Assembly (NCBI GenBank): GCA_015062085.1
Contig: SUVI01000028.1
Location: 1 to 30,882 of the forward strand
Source of the DNA: Planctomycetaceae bacterium
GTDB lineage: Bacteria; Planctomycetota; Planctomycetia; Pirellulales; Thermoguttaceae
Length of the DNA stretch: 30,882 bases
Direction of reading: 5' to 3'
Positions 6,664-14,097 of this stretch are shown piece by piece. Within the stretch, counting starts at the first letter, position 1. The number at the start of each line of letters is the position of its first letter. The translations under genes and the position numbers were made by a program. Below the pieces are notes generated by a model. It saw only the letters and a program-made list of their open reading frames with translations. It had not been told where the DNA came from and made no database searches.

Positions 6664-6712
6664 AGGTCCGTATCCGTTTCATTTTTCCTGCAAGTTAAAA
6701 AGGAATCAAGTC

Positions 6713-8272
6713 ATGATCCAGGTTTTCAACACACTTTCAAAATCCAAAGAAGAATTCACGACCGTCACGGGGACGAATCAAGTCGGCATGTACCTCTGCG
6801 GTCCAACGGTCTACAAACCGAGCCACATCGGACACATGGTCGGGCCGGTGATCTTTGATACGGTGAAACGCTACCTCGTGTACAATGGATATGACGTACG
6901 CTTCATCATTAATATTACGGACGTGGACGACAAACTGATCAATGAGTCCAATGCCCGCGGGATCTCCATGGCAGCGCTTGCGGAAGAGATGATCCAGGAT
7001 TACCAGTCGAACATTCGCGCGCTGAACGTCACGACAGTGAGCGATTTTCCGAAAGCGACGGACCACATCAAGAACATGATCCCGTTCATCCAGCGTCTGA
7101 TCGACCGCGGGTACGCGTATCCGGCGGAAGGGGACGTTTACTTCGACGTGGCAAAGTTCCCGGAATACGGAAAGCTTTCCCACCGCACGCTCGACCAGAT
7201 GCAGGGAGAAGGCGGTTCGATGGCTTCGCAGAAACGCAATGCCGCCGACTTCGCGCTCTGGAAAGCTGCGAAACCGGGCGAACCTTCCTGGGAAAGTCCG
7301 TGGGGACCGGGACGTCCGGGGTGGCACATCGAATGTTCCGTCATGTGCCATGAAATGCTCGGCGACACGTTCGAGATCCACGGCGGCGGTCTGGACCTCA
7401 TGTTCCCGCACCACGAAAACGAGATCGCGCAGTCGGAATGCTGCACCGGGAAACCGTACGTGAAGTACTGGATGCACAACGGGCTGATGCAGGCCTCGAG
7501 CGAGATCGGAAAGGTCGGCGGACGCAAAACACGTGAAGCGGCTCCGGAAGAAGGTGACCTGGCGAGTCAGGAAGGCGGAAAGATCAGTAAATCCAAGGGT
7601 GCCGCGGCATTCAAAGATATGCTGAAAGAGTTCACCGGCGAAAACATCCGGTTCTTCGTCCTCTCGACGCACTATCGCCGTCCGATCGACTTCAGCAACG
7701 AGCGCATCCGTCAGATCGGCTCCGGAATGGAAGCTTTCTACCGTTTCTTCAAGCGATTCCAGCGCGTGACCGGCGAAAGCATCTACGAACTGGCGTTTGA
7801 CGCGGACCGGACGGCTGGCGATGCGTTCGCAGCAGGACTTTCCGGTGATTTCCTCGCGGGAGTCAAGGAATCGCGTGACCGTTTCCTCGCGTCGATGGAC
7901 GACGACTTCAACACGGGCGGCGCGATCGGTGAGCTGTTCGAACTGGTGAAGCGTCTGAACAAATTCGTGGACGAAAACAAACTGGAAGAGACGAAAGATA
8001 CCGCACTTGCGGAACAGCTGAAAGCCGGATGCCGTATTTTCCGCGAGCTGGCGAACATCCTAGGCGTTTTCGATCAGGAGATCGCAAAAGAAGAGGAAGG
8101 TGAAGACTCCAATCTGGTAAACGACCTGATGGGGCTGCTCATCGAACTGCGCAAAAACGCGAAGAAAGCAAAGGACTTTGCGACGGCCGACGCTATCCGC
8201 GACCAGCTCAAAGCCCTCGGCATCACACTTGAAGACCGTCCTGGCGGCGTGACGGAGTGGAGCCGCGGGTAA
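6713..8272 (+). CDS. cysS: Cysteinyl-tRNA synthetase
   Basis: 519 residues, class I aminoacyl-tRNA synthetase that charges tRNA-Cys in the cytosol. HIGH signature at 38-41. The zinc site is formed by Cys29 (MYLCGPTVY), Cys208 (HIECSVM), His233 and Glu237 (FPHHENEIAQSE). The KMSKS loop is KISKS at 290-294. The anticodon-binding helical region ends the protein (AKDFATADAIRDQLKALGI). Between 'HNGLM' and the KMSKS loop there is an insertion of some 25 residues (about 262-288, charged and Gly-rich), where most bacterial enzymes have only a short turn. The neighbour upstream is ispF. A REP-A repeat begins about 40 bases after the stop. Confidence 0.96.
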   Translation: MIQVFNTLSKSKEEFTTVTGTNQVGMYLCGPTVYKPSHIGHMVGPVIFDTVKRYLVYNGYDVRFIINITDVDDKLINESNARGISMAALAEEMIQDYQSNIRALNVTTVSDFPKATDHIKNMIPFIQRLIDRGYAYPAEGDVYFDVAKFPEYGKLSHRTLDQMQGEGGSMASQKRNAADFALWKAAKPGEPSWESPWGPGRPGWHIECSVMCHEMLGDTFEIHGGGLDLMFPHHENEIAQSECCTGKPYVKYWMHNGLMQASSEIGKVGGRKTREAAPEEGDLASQEGGKISKSKGAAAFKDMLKEFTGENIRFFVLSTHYRRPIDFSNERIRQIGSGMEAFYRFFKRFQRVTGESIYELAFDADRTAGDAFAAGLSGDFLAGVKESRDRFLASMDDDFNTGGAIGELFELVKRLNKFVDENKLEETKDTALAEQLKAGCRIFRELANILGVFDQEIAKEEEGEDSNLVNDLMGLLIELRKNAKKAKDFATADAIRDQLKALGITLEDRPGGVTEWSRG

Positions 8273-8314
8273 GTCTCACGAAAAGCGCAAAAACATTTCA
8301 AATACACCAAAGTA

Positions 8315-8402
8315 TCAAAAAGTTTTTGAAAAGGGAGTCCAGAGGGAAAAACAATTTGCAAATGTTTTTCCCTCTCGGCCGTTTATGACATAAAGGGCAG
8401 AC
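8315..8402 (+). repeat. REP-A structured repeat, copy 3 (shortened)
   Basis: Keeps the 15-base palindrome (8315-8329), the main hairpin (8342-8353/8363-8374, perfect 12-bp stem with AA/TT where copy 1 has GG/CC) and the second hairpin (about 8377-8396). The GC-rich 3' half is missing. As with copy 1, it lies just after a gene. Confidence 0.75.
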
Positions 8403-8483
8403 CATGAGCCGCGGCGGGCGATGGCGCTTCCGCGCGAAGTTATGAACCCGTTCCCGTTGGTCACTGGTGCCGAAGGCAGAGCA

Positions 8484-8533
8484 AGGATCTCCAAAAGTTC
8501 CTCCCTCACGAGCGTTCACGACCTGACGGGCCG
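8484..8533 (+). repeat. REP-A fragment
   Basis: 'ttcctccctcac', then 'gcgttcacgacctgacgggc', matches the 3' arm of the main hairpin and the following block of copy 1. The bases between this and copy 3 (8403-8483) show nothing I can assign. Confidence 0.5.
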
Positions 8534-8574
8534 TCATATCGCAAAAAAACAAATCATTTCGCGCAAATATCCCA

Positions 8575-8602
8575 TTGACTTTTCTTTTCTCTCTGGTATG
8601 AT
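8575..8602 (+). promoter_or_regulatory. Promoter for the GH127 gene
   Basis: TTGACT at 8575-8580, 16-base spacer, TATGAT at 8597-8602 with an extended TG-n. The transcript start is predicted near 8609. Confidence 0.75.
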
Positions 8603-8613
8603 GAAAATTTGAG

Positions 8614-8633
8614 CGTGAAAAATATTTTTCACG
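8614..8633. promoter_or_regulatory. 20-bp perfect palindrome at the GH127 transcript start
   Basis: CGTGAAAAAT/ATTTTTCACG, perfectly symmetric, at about +5 to +24. The size and position would suit an operator for a repressor controlling glycan use; as RNA it would form a 5' hairpin. Confidence 0.6.
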
Positions 8634-8672
8634 ATATTTTTGTTTCAAAGTCCACTTTTGGAAGGAAATTTT

Positions 8673-11174
8673 ATGTCTCGATCCCTGAAAAATTTTGGCA
8701 AACGCTTCATTTTGCGTATTTTTGCCGTTCTGTTTCTGATTTTGCTGCTTCCCGCCGCCGGTCCGCTCCTTGCAGATCCTGCTGAAGTTCCGCATGAGTA
8801 CCGCATTGCGCCGGTCCCGTTTACGCAGGCGAACATTCCGTCCGGTTTCTGGAAATCCCGCATCGACACGGCACGTGAGGAAACGATCCCGTTTTCGTTT
8901 AAGAAATGCGAGGAAAACGGACGTGTCCGCAATTTCATGAGGGCTTCCGGAGAGCTTGAAGGGAAGTTTGAGGGAATCTGCTGCTGGGATGATTCCGACG
9001 TCTACAAAGTGCTCGAGGGGGCATCCTTCCTGCTCGCCATTCAGGAGGATCCGAAACTCGACGCGTACATGGACGACATCATCGCGAAGATCGCAGCCGC
9101 ACAGGAAACGGACGGTTACCTCTACACCATGCGCACGATCTACCAGAATGCCGAGACAAAAGAGGGACAGGTCGCGCCTCCGGGCGGTCTGGAACGCTGG
9201 AGCAATACGGGAGGACACGAACTTTACTGTCTCGGGCATCTTTACGAGGCGGCGTATGCGCACCATCTCGCGACTGGGAAACGCAATCTGCTCGACATTG
9301 CGCTCAAATCTGCGGACTTCATCTGCGAAACGTTCGGCGACGGCAAATCCCAGAACTGGCCGCCGGGACATCAGGAAGTCGAAATGGGACTGGTCAAACT
9401 CTACCGCTTGACCGGTGAAAAAAAGTACCTCGATCTGGCGAAACACTTCCTTGACCTGCGCGGACGCACCGAAGGACGCACCTACGCACCGTATGGACCG
9501 TACTCGCAGGACCACAAACCGGTCGTCGAACAGGATGAAGCCGTTGGACACGCCGTCCGCGCGTGCTATATGTACAGCGGGATCGCCGACGTCGCGGCAC
9601 TCACCGGCGACAAAGCGTACAAAGAGGCCATTCTGCGCATCTGGAAAAACGTCGTGGAAAAGAAACTCTACGTCACCGGCGGAGTCGGAGCCAGACGCCG
9701 CGGAGAATCCTTTGGAGATGCTTACGAATTGCCGAACGACGCGGCATACTGCGAGACCTGCGCGCAAATCGCCGCGGTCTACTGGGCGCACCGGATGTTT
9801 CTTGATTCCGGAAAGGCCGAGTACTGCGACGTCATGGAGAAGATCATGTACAATGCGCTCATTTCCGGCATCAGTCTCGACGGAAAGAGCTTCTTTTACC
9901 CGAATCCGCTTGAGATCCCGAACGGTGACCATAAACGCAGTCCCTGGTTCGGCTGCTCCTGCTGCCCGAGCAATCTCTGCCGTTTCATGCCGTCCGTTTC
10001 CGGGTACCTTTACGCCGTTGAGGGGGACACGGTCTACGTGAATCTTTACTCCAATTCCAGCGTGACTCTCGATGCCAAAGTCAGCGGTCAGCCGGCGAAA
10101 GTCACTCTCGATCAGAAAACGAACTATCCGTGGGACGGAAAGATCGCCGTTTCTGCGAAGACAGCCGGACGCTATACGCTGAAATTCCGCATCCCGGCCT
10201 GGGTGCGCGGCGAGGCGGTCGCGGACGGCTCCAAACTCTACTCTTTCGTGGATCCTCAGCTCCCGAAATGGACAGTCTCCGTCAACGGCACACCGGTCGA
10301 TACGGCAAATCTGGAGGACGGCTACCTCACCATTACACGCGACTGGAAAGAAGGCGACGCGGTCGATCTGGATTTCCCGATGACCATTCAGCGCGTCATT
10401 GCCGACGAACGGATCGCAGCGGACCGCGGAAAAGTCGCTCTTCAGCGCGGACCGATCGTCTTCTGCGTTGAGCAGCAGGATGTGAACACGAAATCGCTCT
10501 ACTCCCTGCGGCTGGACGACAGCGCGAAGATTTCCGAAAAGTGGGAGCCGGAGCTTCTCGGCGGTGTCATGACGCTCACCGGAACGGCGTGCGAGTACTA
10601 CATGGCCCCAACGAAAAACGATCCGAAAAAAATGCAGGTCACGCAGCGTCCGGTGAGCTTCCGTGCGATCCCGTATTATGCCTGGGCGCACCGTGAAGCT
10701 CGTCAGATGGCAGTTTGGCTCAATCGTGAAGAATCGGCTGTTCAGCCGCTGACGTTCCTGAGAAGCATTGAGACCAGAGGCTCTGAAGGGACGAAACATC
10801 TGGATCTGATGGGGGATGGAAAAGTCCCGACGGACAAAACGCGCTTCTTCCCCGGAATGCACTGGTGGCCGAAGCTCGGAACGGCAGAATGGGCGGAATA
10901 CCATTTTCCGGAAACGATGCAAGTGGAAAAAATTCGTATTTTCTGGTTCGATGACCGTGGTTTCGGCCACTGCCGCGTCCCGGAATCCTGGAGACTTCTC
11001 TATCTGGATACCGAAGGCAAATGGCAGCCGGTCGAAGATCCGAGCGGATTCGGAACGGAGTATTTCATCTTCAACGAAACGACCTTCAAGCCGGTCAAAA
11101 CAAAAGGACTGCGCGTCGAGATGCAGTCCCAGAAAGGCTGGGCCGGCGGCATTTACGAATGGAATGTTGAATAA
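8673..11174 (+). CDS. Secreted GH127-family (DUF1680) glycoside hydrolase, probable beta-L-arabinofuranosidase
   Basis: 833 residues. Signal peptide in about residues 1-36. The (alpha/alpha)6-type core carries the zinc and thiolate residues known from GH127 (Bifidobacterium HypBA1). Here these are Glu345 (RRRGESFG) as acid/base candidate, Glu361 and Cys363 (YCETC), and Cys430/Cys431 in CSCCPSN, matching the spacing of the acid/base Glu to the zinc Glu (16 residues). A beta-sandwich follows, then a C-terminal discoidin-like region (WAEYHFPETMQVEKIRIFWFDD...CRVPESWRLLY) that may bind sugars. Family members remove beta-L-arabinofuranosyl residues from plant glycoproteins or pectin. Start at 8673 is set by GGAAGGA just upstream. 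It is likely exported and controlled at the palindrome upstream. Confidence 0.88.
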   Translation: MSRSLKNFGKRFILRIFAVLFLILLLPAAGPLLADPAEVPHEYRIAPVPFTQANIPSGFWKSRIDTAREETIPFSFKKCEENGRVRNFMRASGELEGKFEGICCWDDSDVYKVLEGASFLLAIQEDPKLDAYMDDIIAKIAAAQETDGYLYTMRTIYQNAETKEGQVAPPGGLERWSNTGGHELYCLGHLYEAAYAHHLATGKRNLLDIALKSADFICETFGDGKSQNWPPGHQEVEMGLVKLYRLTGEKKYLDLAKHFLDLRGRTEGRTYAPYGPYSQDHKPVVEQDEAVGHAVRACYMYSGIADVAALTGDKAYKEAILRIWKNVVEKKLYVTGGVGARRRGESFGDAYELPNDAAYCETCAQIAAVYWAHRMFLDSGKAEYCDVMEKIMYNALISGISLDGKSFFYPNPLEIPNGDHKRSPWFGCSCCPSNLCRFMPSVSGYLYAVEGDTVYVNLYSNSSVTLDAKVSGQPAKVTLDQKTNYPWDGKIAVSAKTAGRYTLKFRIPAWVRGEAVADGSKLYSFVDPQLPKWTVSVNGTPVDTANLEDGYLTITRDWKEGDAVDLDFPMTIQRVIADERIAADRGKVALQRGPIVFCVEQQDVNTKSLYSLRLDDSAKISEKWEPELLGGVMTLTGTACEYYMAPTKNDPKKMQVTQRPVSFRAIPYYAWAHREARQMAVWLNREESAVQPLTFLRSIETRGSEGTKHLDLMGDGKVPTDKTRFFPGMHWWPKLGTAEWAEYHFPETMQVEKIRIFWFDDRGFGHCRVPESWRLLYLDTEGKWQPVEDPSGFGTEYFIFNETTFKPVKTKGLRVEMQSQKGWAGGIYEWNVE

Positions 11175-11203
11175 AGAAACCGTCTTGCCGCGGAATTAAG
11201 ATG

Positions 11204-11239
11204 AAAAAACCCCGTCACATCCAAGGACGGGGCTTTTTT
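11204..11239 (+). terminator. Intrinsic terminator after the GH127 gene
   Basis: CCCCGTC (11210-11216) pairs with GACGGGG (11226-11232) and runs into a T-tract. The A-run on the left would let it work on the other strand too. Confidence 0.85.
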
Positions 11240-11669
11240 AGGTTCATCCATTCCACCACAGAGAGCAGAAGATCTGCGGAAGAGAATGAGATCCAATTCC
11301 AAGATCCCGATGTGACAGTCGAAGCAGCTCCGAAAGATACGTATTCCAACGAAGGAACTGAGGCTGAACCGTAAAATCGCTTTCAATTACATGATCTCCT
11401 CTATCTGTTACCGTACTGCTCATGAAAAATGGGCAGATCGTGATGAAATGCGAAGAAAAAGGCGGGAGAGACGTTAGAAGACATAAAAAAGGTCGAATTT
11501 GAGAAAAAAACGGAAATTTTTTGGAAATATTTCCGATTTTTAGAAAAAAGACGCGGGGAAGTACTTGCTTTTCCGCGCGTTTTGTGTTAAACCTAATGTA
11601 TTCAGGAAAACCTGAAAGAGTTTTTGACCAACCAACCATTCACAAGAAATTCAGATCACGGAGAAAAAC
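11240..11669. other. Intergenic stretch with no assignable gene
   Basis: No frame gives a recognisable product with a ribosome site. A hairpin CGGAAAT/ATTTCCG at 11511-11535 followed by ATTTTT resembles a terminator, with a 12-bp palindrome GGAAATATTTCC inside it. A weak TTGCTT (11565-11570) lies upstream of the next gene but has no good -10 partner. Confidence 0.4.
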
Positions 11670-12671
11670 ATGCCCAGACCGATCACGATGTTCACGGGTC
11701 AGTGGGGAGACCTCAATCTCGAAACGATTGCCAGCCGCATGAGCGATTTCGGCTACGAAGGTCTTGAACTGGCCTGCGGTGCCAACGACCATTTCGACAT
11801 CCACAAAGTGCTGGAAGACGACAATTACTGGACCGAGAAAAAAGCGATGCTGGATAAATACGGCCTGAAAATCTGGGCTGTCAGCCAGCACTGCGTCGGT
11901 CAGTGTGTTCTGGACAAGATCGATGCCCGTCACAAGAACATCGTTCCGAATTACATTTGGGGCGACGGCGATCCGGAAGGCGTTCGCGAACGCGCGATCA
12001 AAGAAATGAAAGATGCGGCGCGCGCTGCGGCGAAATGCGGCATCAAGATCATCACCGGATTCACTGGTTCCAGCATTTGGCCGCTTCTGTACAGCTGGCC
12101 GCCGGCGGATTGGAAAGACATCGACGCTGGTTTCGAGCTTCTGAATGAGCTCTGGACGCCGATCATGGACGTTTTCCAGGAATGCGGCGTGAAATTCGCG
12201 CTGGAAGTCCATCCGACGGAGATCGCGTTCGACCTTTACTCTGCCGAGACCGCCCTCAAGGCGATGAATTACCATCCGGCATTCGGTTTCAACTTTGACC
12301 CGAGCCACCTGATCTGGCAGGGTGTCGATCCGGCCGAATTCATCCGTGCATTCCCGGACCGCATTTACCACGTCCACGTGAAAGATGCCGCCGTCACGCT
12401 CAACGGCAAATCGGGCATTCTGGCCTCCCACATCAACTTTGGCGACCGCCGCCGCGGCTGGGATTTCCGCAGCCCGGGTCACGGAGACGTCAATTTTGAA
12501 GAGATCGTCCGCGAACTCAACGTCGCGAAATACGAAGGCCCGCTTTCCGTCGAATGGGAAGATTCCGGCATGGAACGCTTCTGGGGCGCTGAAGATGCGA
12601 TTAATTTCGTGAAGGGCTGGAACTTCTCGCCGAGCGATTTTGCGTTTGACTCCAACTTCAGTAAAGACTAA
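11670..12671 (+). CDS. Sugar phosphate isomerase/epimerase-like TIM-barrel protein
   Basis: 333 residues of the AP-endonuclease-2/xylose-isomerase-like TIM-barrel family (PF01261), probably cytosolic as there is no signal peptide. The expected metal ligands appear in order: Glu179 (ALEVHPTE), Asp210 and His213 (FDPSH), His236 (HVHVKD) and Glu295 (SVEWED). It also has the usual N-terminal strand 'FGYEGLELACG'. Family members interconvert keto sugars, inositol derivatives or related compounds; the substrate cannot be read from sequence. GGAG precedes the ATG. Standing next to a GH127 gene fits a role in handling released sugars, but a separate terminator and long gap argue against one operon. 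Confidence 0.85.
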   Translation: MPRPITMFTGQWGDLNLETIASRMSDFGYEGLELACGANDHFDIHKVLEDDNYWTEKKAMLDKYGLKIWAVSQHCVGQCVLDKIDARHKNIVPNYIWGDGDPEGVRERAIKEMKDAARAAAKCGIKIITGFTGSSIWPLLYSWPPADWKDIDAGFELLNELWTPIMDVFQECGVKFALEVHPTEIAFDLYSAETALKAMNYHPAFGFNFDPSHLIWQGVDPAEFIRAFPDRIYHVHVKDAAVTLNGKSGILASHINFGDRRRGWDFRSPGHGDVNFEEIVRELNVAKYEGPLSVEWEDSGMERFWGAEDAINFVKGWNFSPSDFAFDSNFSKD

Positions 12672-12711
12672 GACAGGGCGAGGATCCTGAGGTCCTCACC
12701 GAGCGCTAAAG

Positions 12712-12741
12712 TCCGCATCATGGGAGCATGGTGCGGATTTT
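12712..12741 (+). terminator. Intrinsic terminator after the isomerase-like gene
   Basis: TCCGCA-T-CATG (12712-12722) pairs with CATG-G-TGCGGA (12727-12737), followed by TTTT. The rest of the gap to 12883 includes a 10-base direct repeat (gtacttttgg at 12770 and 12786). Confidence 0.65.
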
Positions 12742-12883
12742 GGCACATAGGAAGACGGAGCTGGAGGCAGTACTTTTGGTGCAACGTACTTTTGGCAGAA
12801 AGCGTATTTGCGCGGAGCCGTTTCCTGATTTCCTGTGCGTTTCTGAAACAGCAAGATGAGTTTTTGACGGAGGAAAAGAAAAA

Positions 12884-13525
12884 ATGAGCATGCAGCTGAT
12901 CAGGTCTCTGTTTTTTGGAGTCGTTTTCTTCGGTTTCAGCAGTATCCTTTCAGCCTCGACAGGCGATGCGATGCCGGATACCGCCCCTGTTTTTCTTTGC
13001 GGCAGTGGGATCTTCTGGACCTTCTTGCTGATTTTTTTCATTTTCCGCTTTTTGATGTCGAGTTCGGAACCGGAGCAGAATGGTTTTCCGCGTCCTAAGA
13101 TGACGCTGGATCAGAAAGCATTTCAGGATGCTCTGGAGGAATTCCGGCGCGAGGCGCAGAATCAGTCCGCCCGCAGAGAGTTTCATGCGGGAAGCCAACC
13201 GCAGCCGCCGCGTACGTCAGTTCCGCATGCGGATCAGGATCCCAGTTCGCTCCATTCCAGGAAAAGGACCCCTTCCGTACCGTCCCGAAGACAGACATAC
13301 AGTTCGGTTCCCTTGTATCCAGCGGGACATTCCGCGGCTCGCAGTCCTTTCTCTGTCCATCCACACGCGGAAGAGATCCTGCGCCGGTCTATGAACTTGC
13401 CGGGCACGGTAAACTGGAACTTCTGCGCAAAAAATTGGCAAAAGGCGCCAATGTTAACGAACAGGACGCATTTTTTAGCGAGACCGGCCTTCACCGAGCT
13501 GCGAAACGCGGAGATGCCGCTATAG
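12884..13525 (+). CDS. N-terminal part of a frameshifted membrane-anchored ankyrin protein
   Basis: Reading frame of 213 residues. Residues 1-24 look like a signal peptide or anchor (LIRSLFFGVVFFGFSSILSA), and 'IFWTFLLIFFIFRFLM' at about 43-58 is a membrane segment. A charged helix follows (AFQDALEEFRREAQNQ). The later part is a Pro/Ser/Arg-rich stretch of low quality, while the -1 frame, open from 13099 to 13755, holds the ankyrin repeats. The likely real product joins the two frames at an undefined point between about 13190 and 13400, giving some 290 residues. GGAGG precedes the ATG at 12884. No typical slippery heptamer was found there, so mutation or sequence error is more likely than programmed frameshifting. 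Confidence 0.6.
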   Translation: MSMQLIRSLFFGVVFFGFSSILSASTGDAMPDTAPVFLCGSGIFWTFLLIFFIFRFLMSSSEPEQNGFPRPKMTLDQKAFQDALEEFRREAQNQSARREFHAGSQPQPPRTSVPHADQDPSSLHSRKRTPSVPSRRQTYSSVPLYPAGHSAARSPFSVHPHAEEILRRSMNLPGTVNWNFCAKNWQKAPMLTNRTHFLARPAFTELRNAEMPL

Positions 13526-13755
13526 TCCAGCTTCTTCTAGAATCCGGCGCGAACGTGCGCTTCGTGACGCATCCGTATGGAGAAACTCCGCTCCATTTTG
13601 CAGTTTCAGGCCGCGATCCGCAGGTCGTTCGCCTTCTCCTCCAGTACGGCGCGGATCCCAATGCAAAAGACTGTTTTGGACGCACTCCGGCACAGTGTTC
13701 CCGATTTTATGGCGAACTGCGCGGGCTTTTTGAAAAAACCGGAGCAAAGATCTGA
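13435..13755 (+). CDS. Ankyrin-repeat C-terminal part of the same frameshifted gene
   Basis: Two to three ankyrin repeats: 'VYELAGHGKLELLRKKLAKGANVNEQD' (its start, split here as VYELAGHGKLELL before base 13435), 'ETGLHRAAKRGDAAIVQLLL', and 'ETPLHFAVSGRDPQVVRLLL' with the typical 'YGADPNAKD.FGRTP'. The first repeat begins before the nearest possible start (TTG 13435), showing that the protein continues upstream in this frame, which is open back to 13099. Ankyrin repeats mediate protein binding. With the anchor encoded in the other frame, this would be a membrane-tethered binding domain. Confidence 0.7.
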   Translation: MAKGANVNEQDAFFSETGLHRAAKRGDAAIVQLLLESGANVRFVTHPYGETPLHFAVSGRDPQVVRLLLQYGADPNAKDCFGRTPAQCSRFYGELRGLFEKTGAKI

Positions 13756-13758
13756 TAA

Positions 13759-13810
13759 AAAACGGCGGAACAAAACGGCGGAACAAAACGGCGGAACAAA
13801 ACGGCGGAAC
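13759..13810 (+). repeat. Four perfect tandem copies of a 13-bp unit
   Basis: Unit AAAACGGCGGAAC repeated four times, beginning 3 bases after the ankyrin stop codon. Confidence 0.9.
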
Positions 13811-13878
13811 GCTCTGCCAAGTTCATGACCTTCTTTCACCGCTAGGCTGCACGGTCGAAAGTGTGGGGAAGATCACAG

Positions 13879-13897
13879 TATTCCGAAAAACGGAATA
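13879..13897. other. Hairpin TATTCCG/CGGAATA
   Basis: 7-bp stem with an A5 loop and no T-run. Role unknown. Together with the tandem repeat and the bta promoter it is all I see in 13756-14097. Confidence 0.4.
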
Positions 13898-13977
13898 AAA
13901 TCGAATAAAAAATGCCGAACTGAAACAAAATTTAGGCCTGAATTCGCTCAAATTGTGAAAAGTAGCAAAAATTTATG

Positions 13978-14010
13978 GCCAGTACTCCTTGAAAAAAAGT
14001 ACAAGCTGGC
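13978..14010. promoter_or_regulatory. Interrupted inverted repeat over the -35 of btaA
   Basis: GCCAG (13978-13982) with CTGGC (14006-14010), and GTACT (13982-13986) with AGTAC (13998-14002), flank the -35 box: a possible operator. Confidence 0.4.
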
Positions 14011-14016
14011 TATAAT
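13989..14016 (+). promoter_or_regulatory. Promoter for the betaine-lipid operon
   Basis: TTGAAA at 13989-13994, 16-base spacer, TATAAT at 14011-14016. GTATG/CATAC arms at 14021-14040 lie at the predicted transcript start. Confidence 0.75.
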
Positions 14017-14097
14017 TAGAGTATGATAGTGTAAACATACGCGAATTTTTTAATTTGCCAGAAATCCGATTTACCAAAGACAGACAGGAATCATAAA

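Noticed and set aside
8298..10970. 890-codon open frame on the minus strand, opposite the GH127 gene
   Set aside because: Antisense shadow of a real gene with clear domains; the translation is Arg/Phe/Val-rich, has no recognisable domain and no ribosome site, and runs through the repeat and promoter region.
11244..11424. Minus-strand open frame as a remnant gene
   Set aside because: The translation (ending SHSLPQIFCSLWWNG) has no recognisable domain or ribosome site; could be a relic but cannot be supported.
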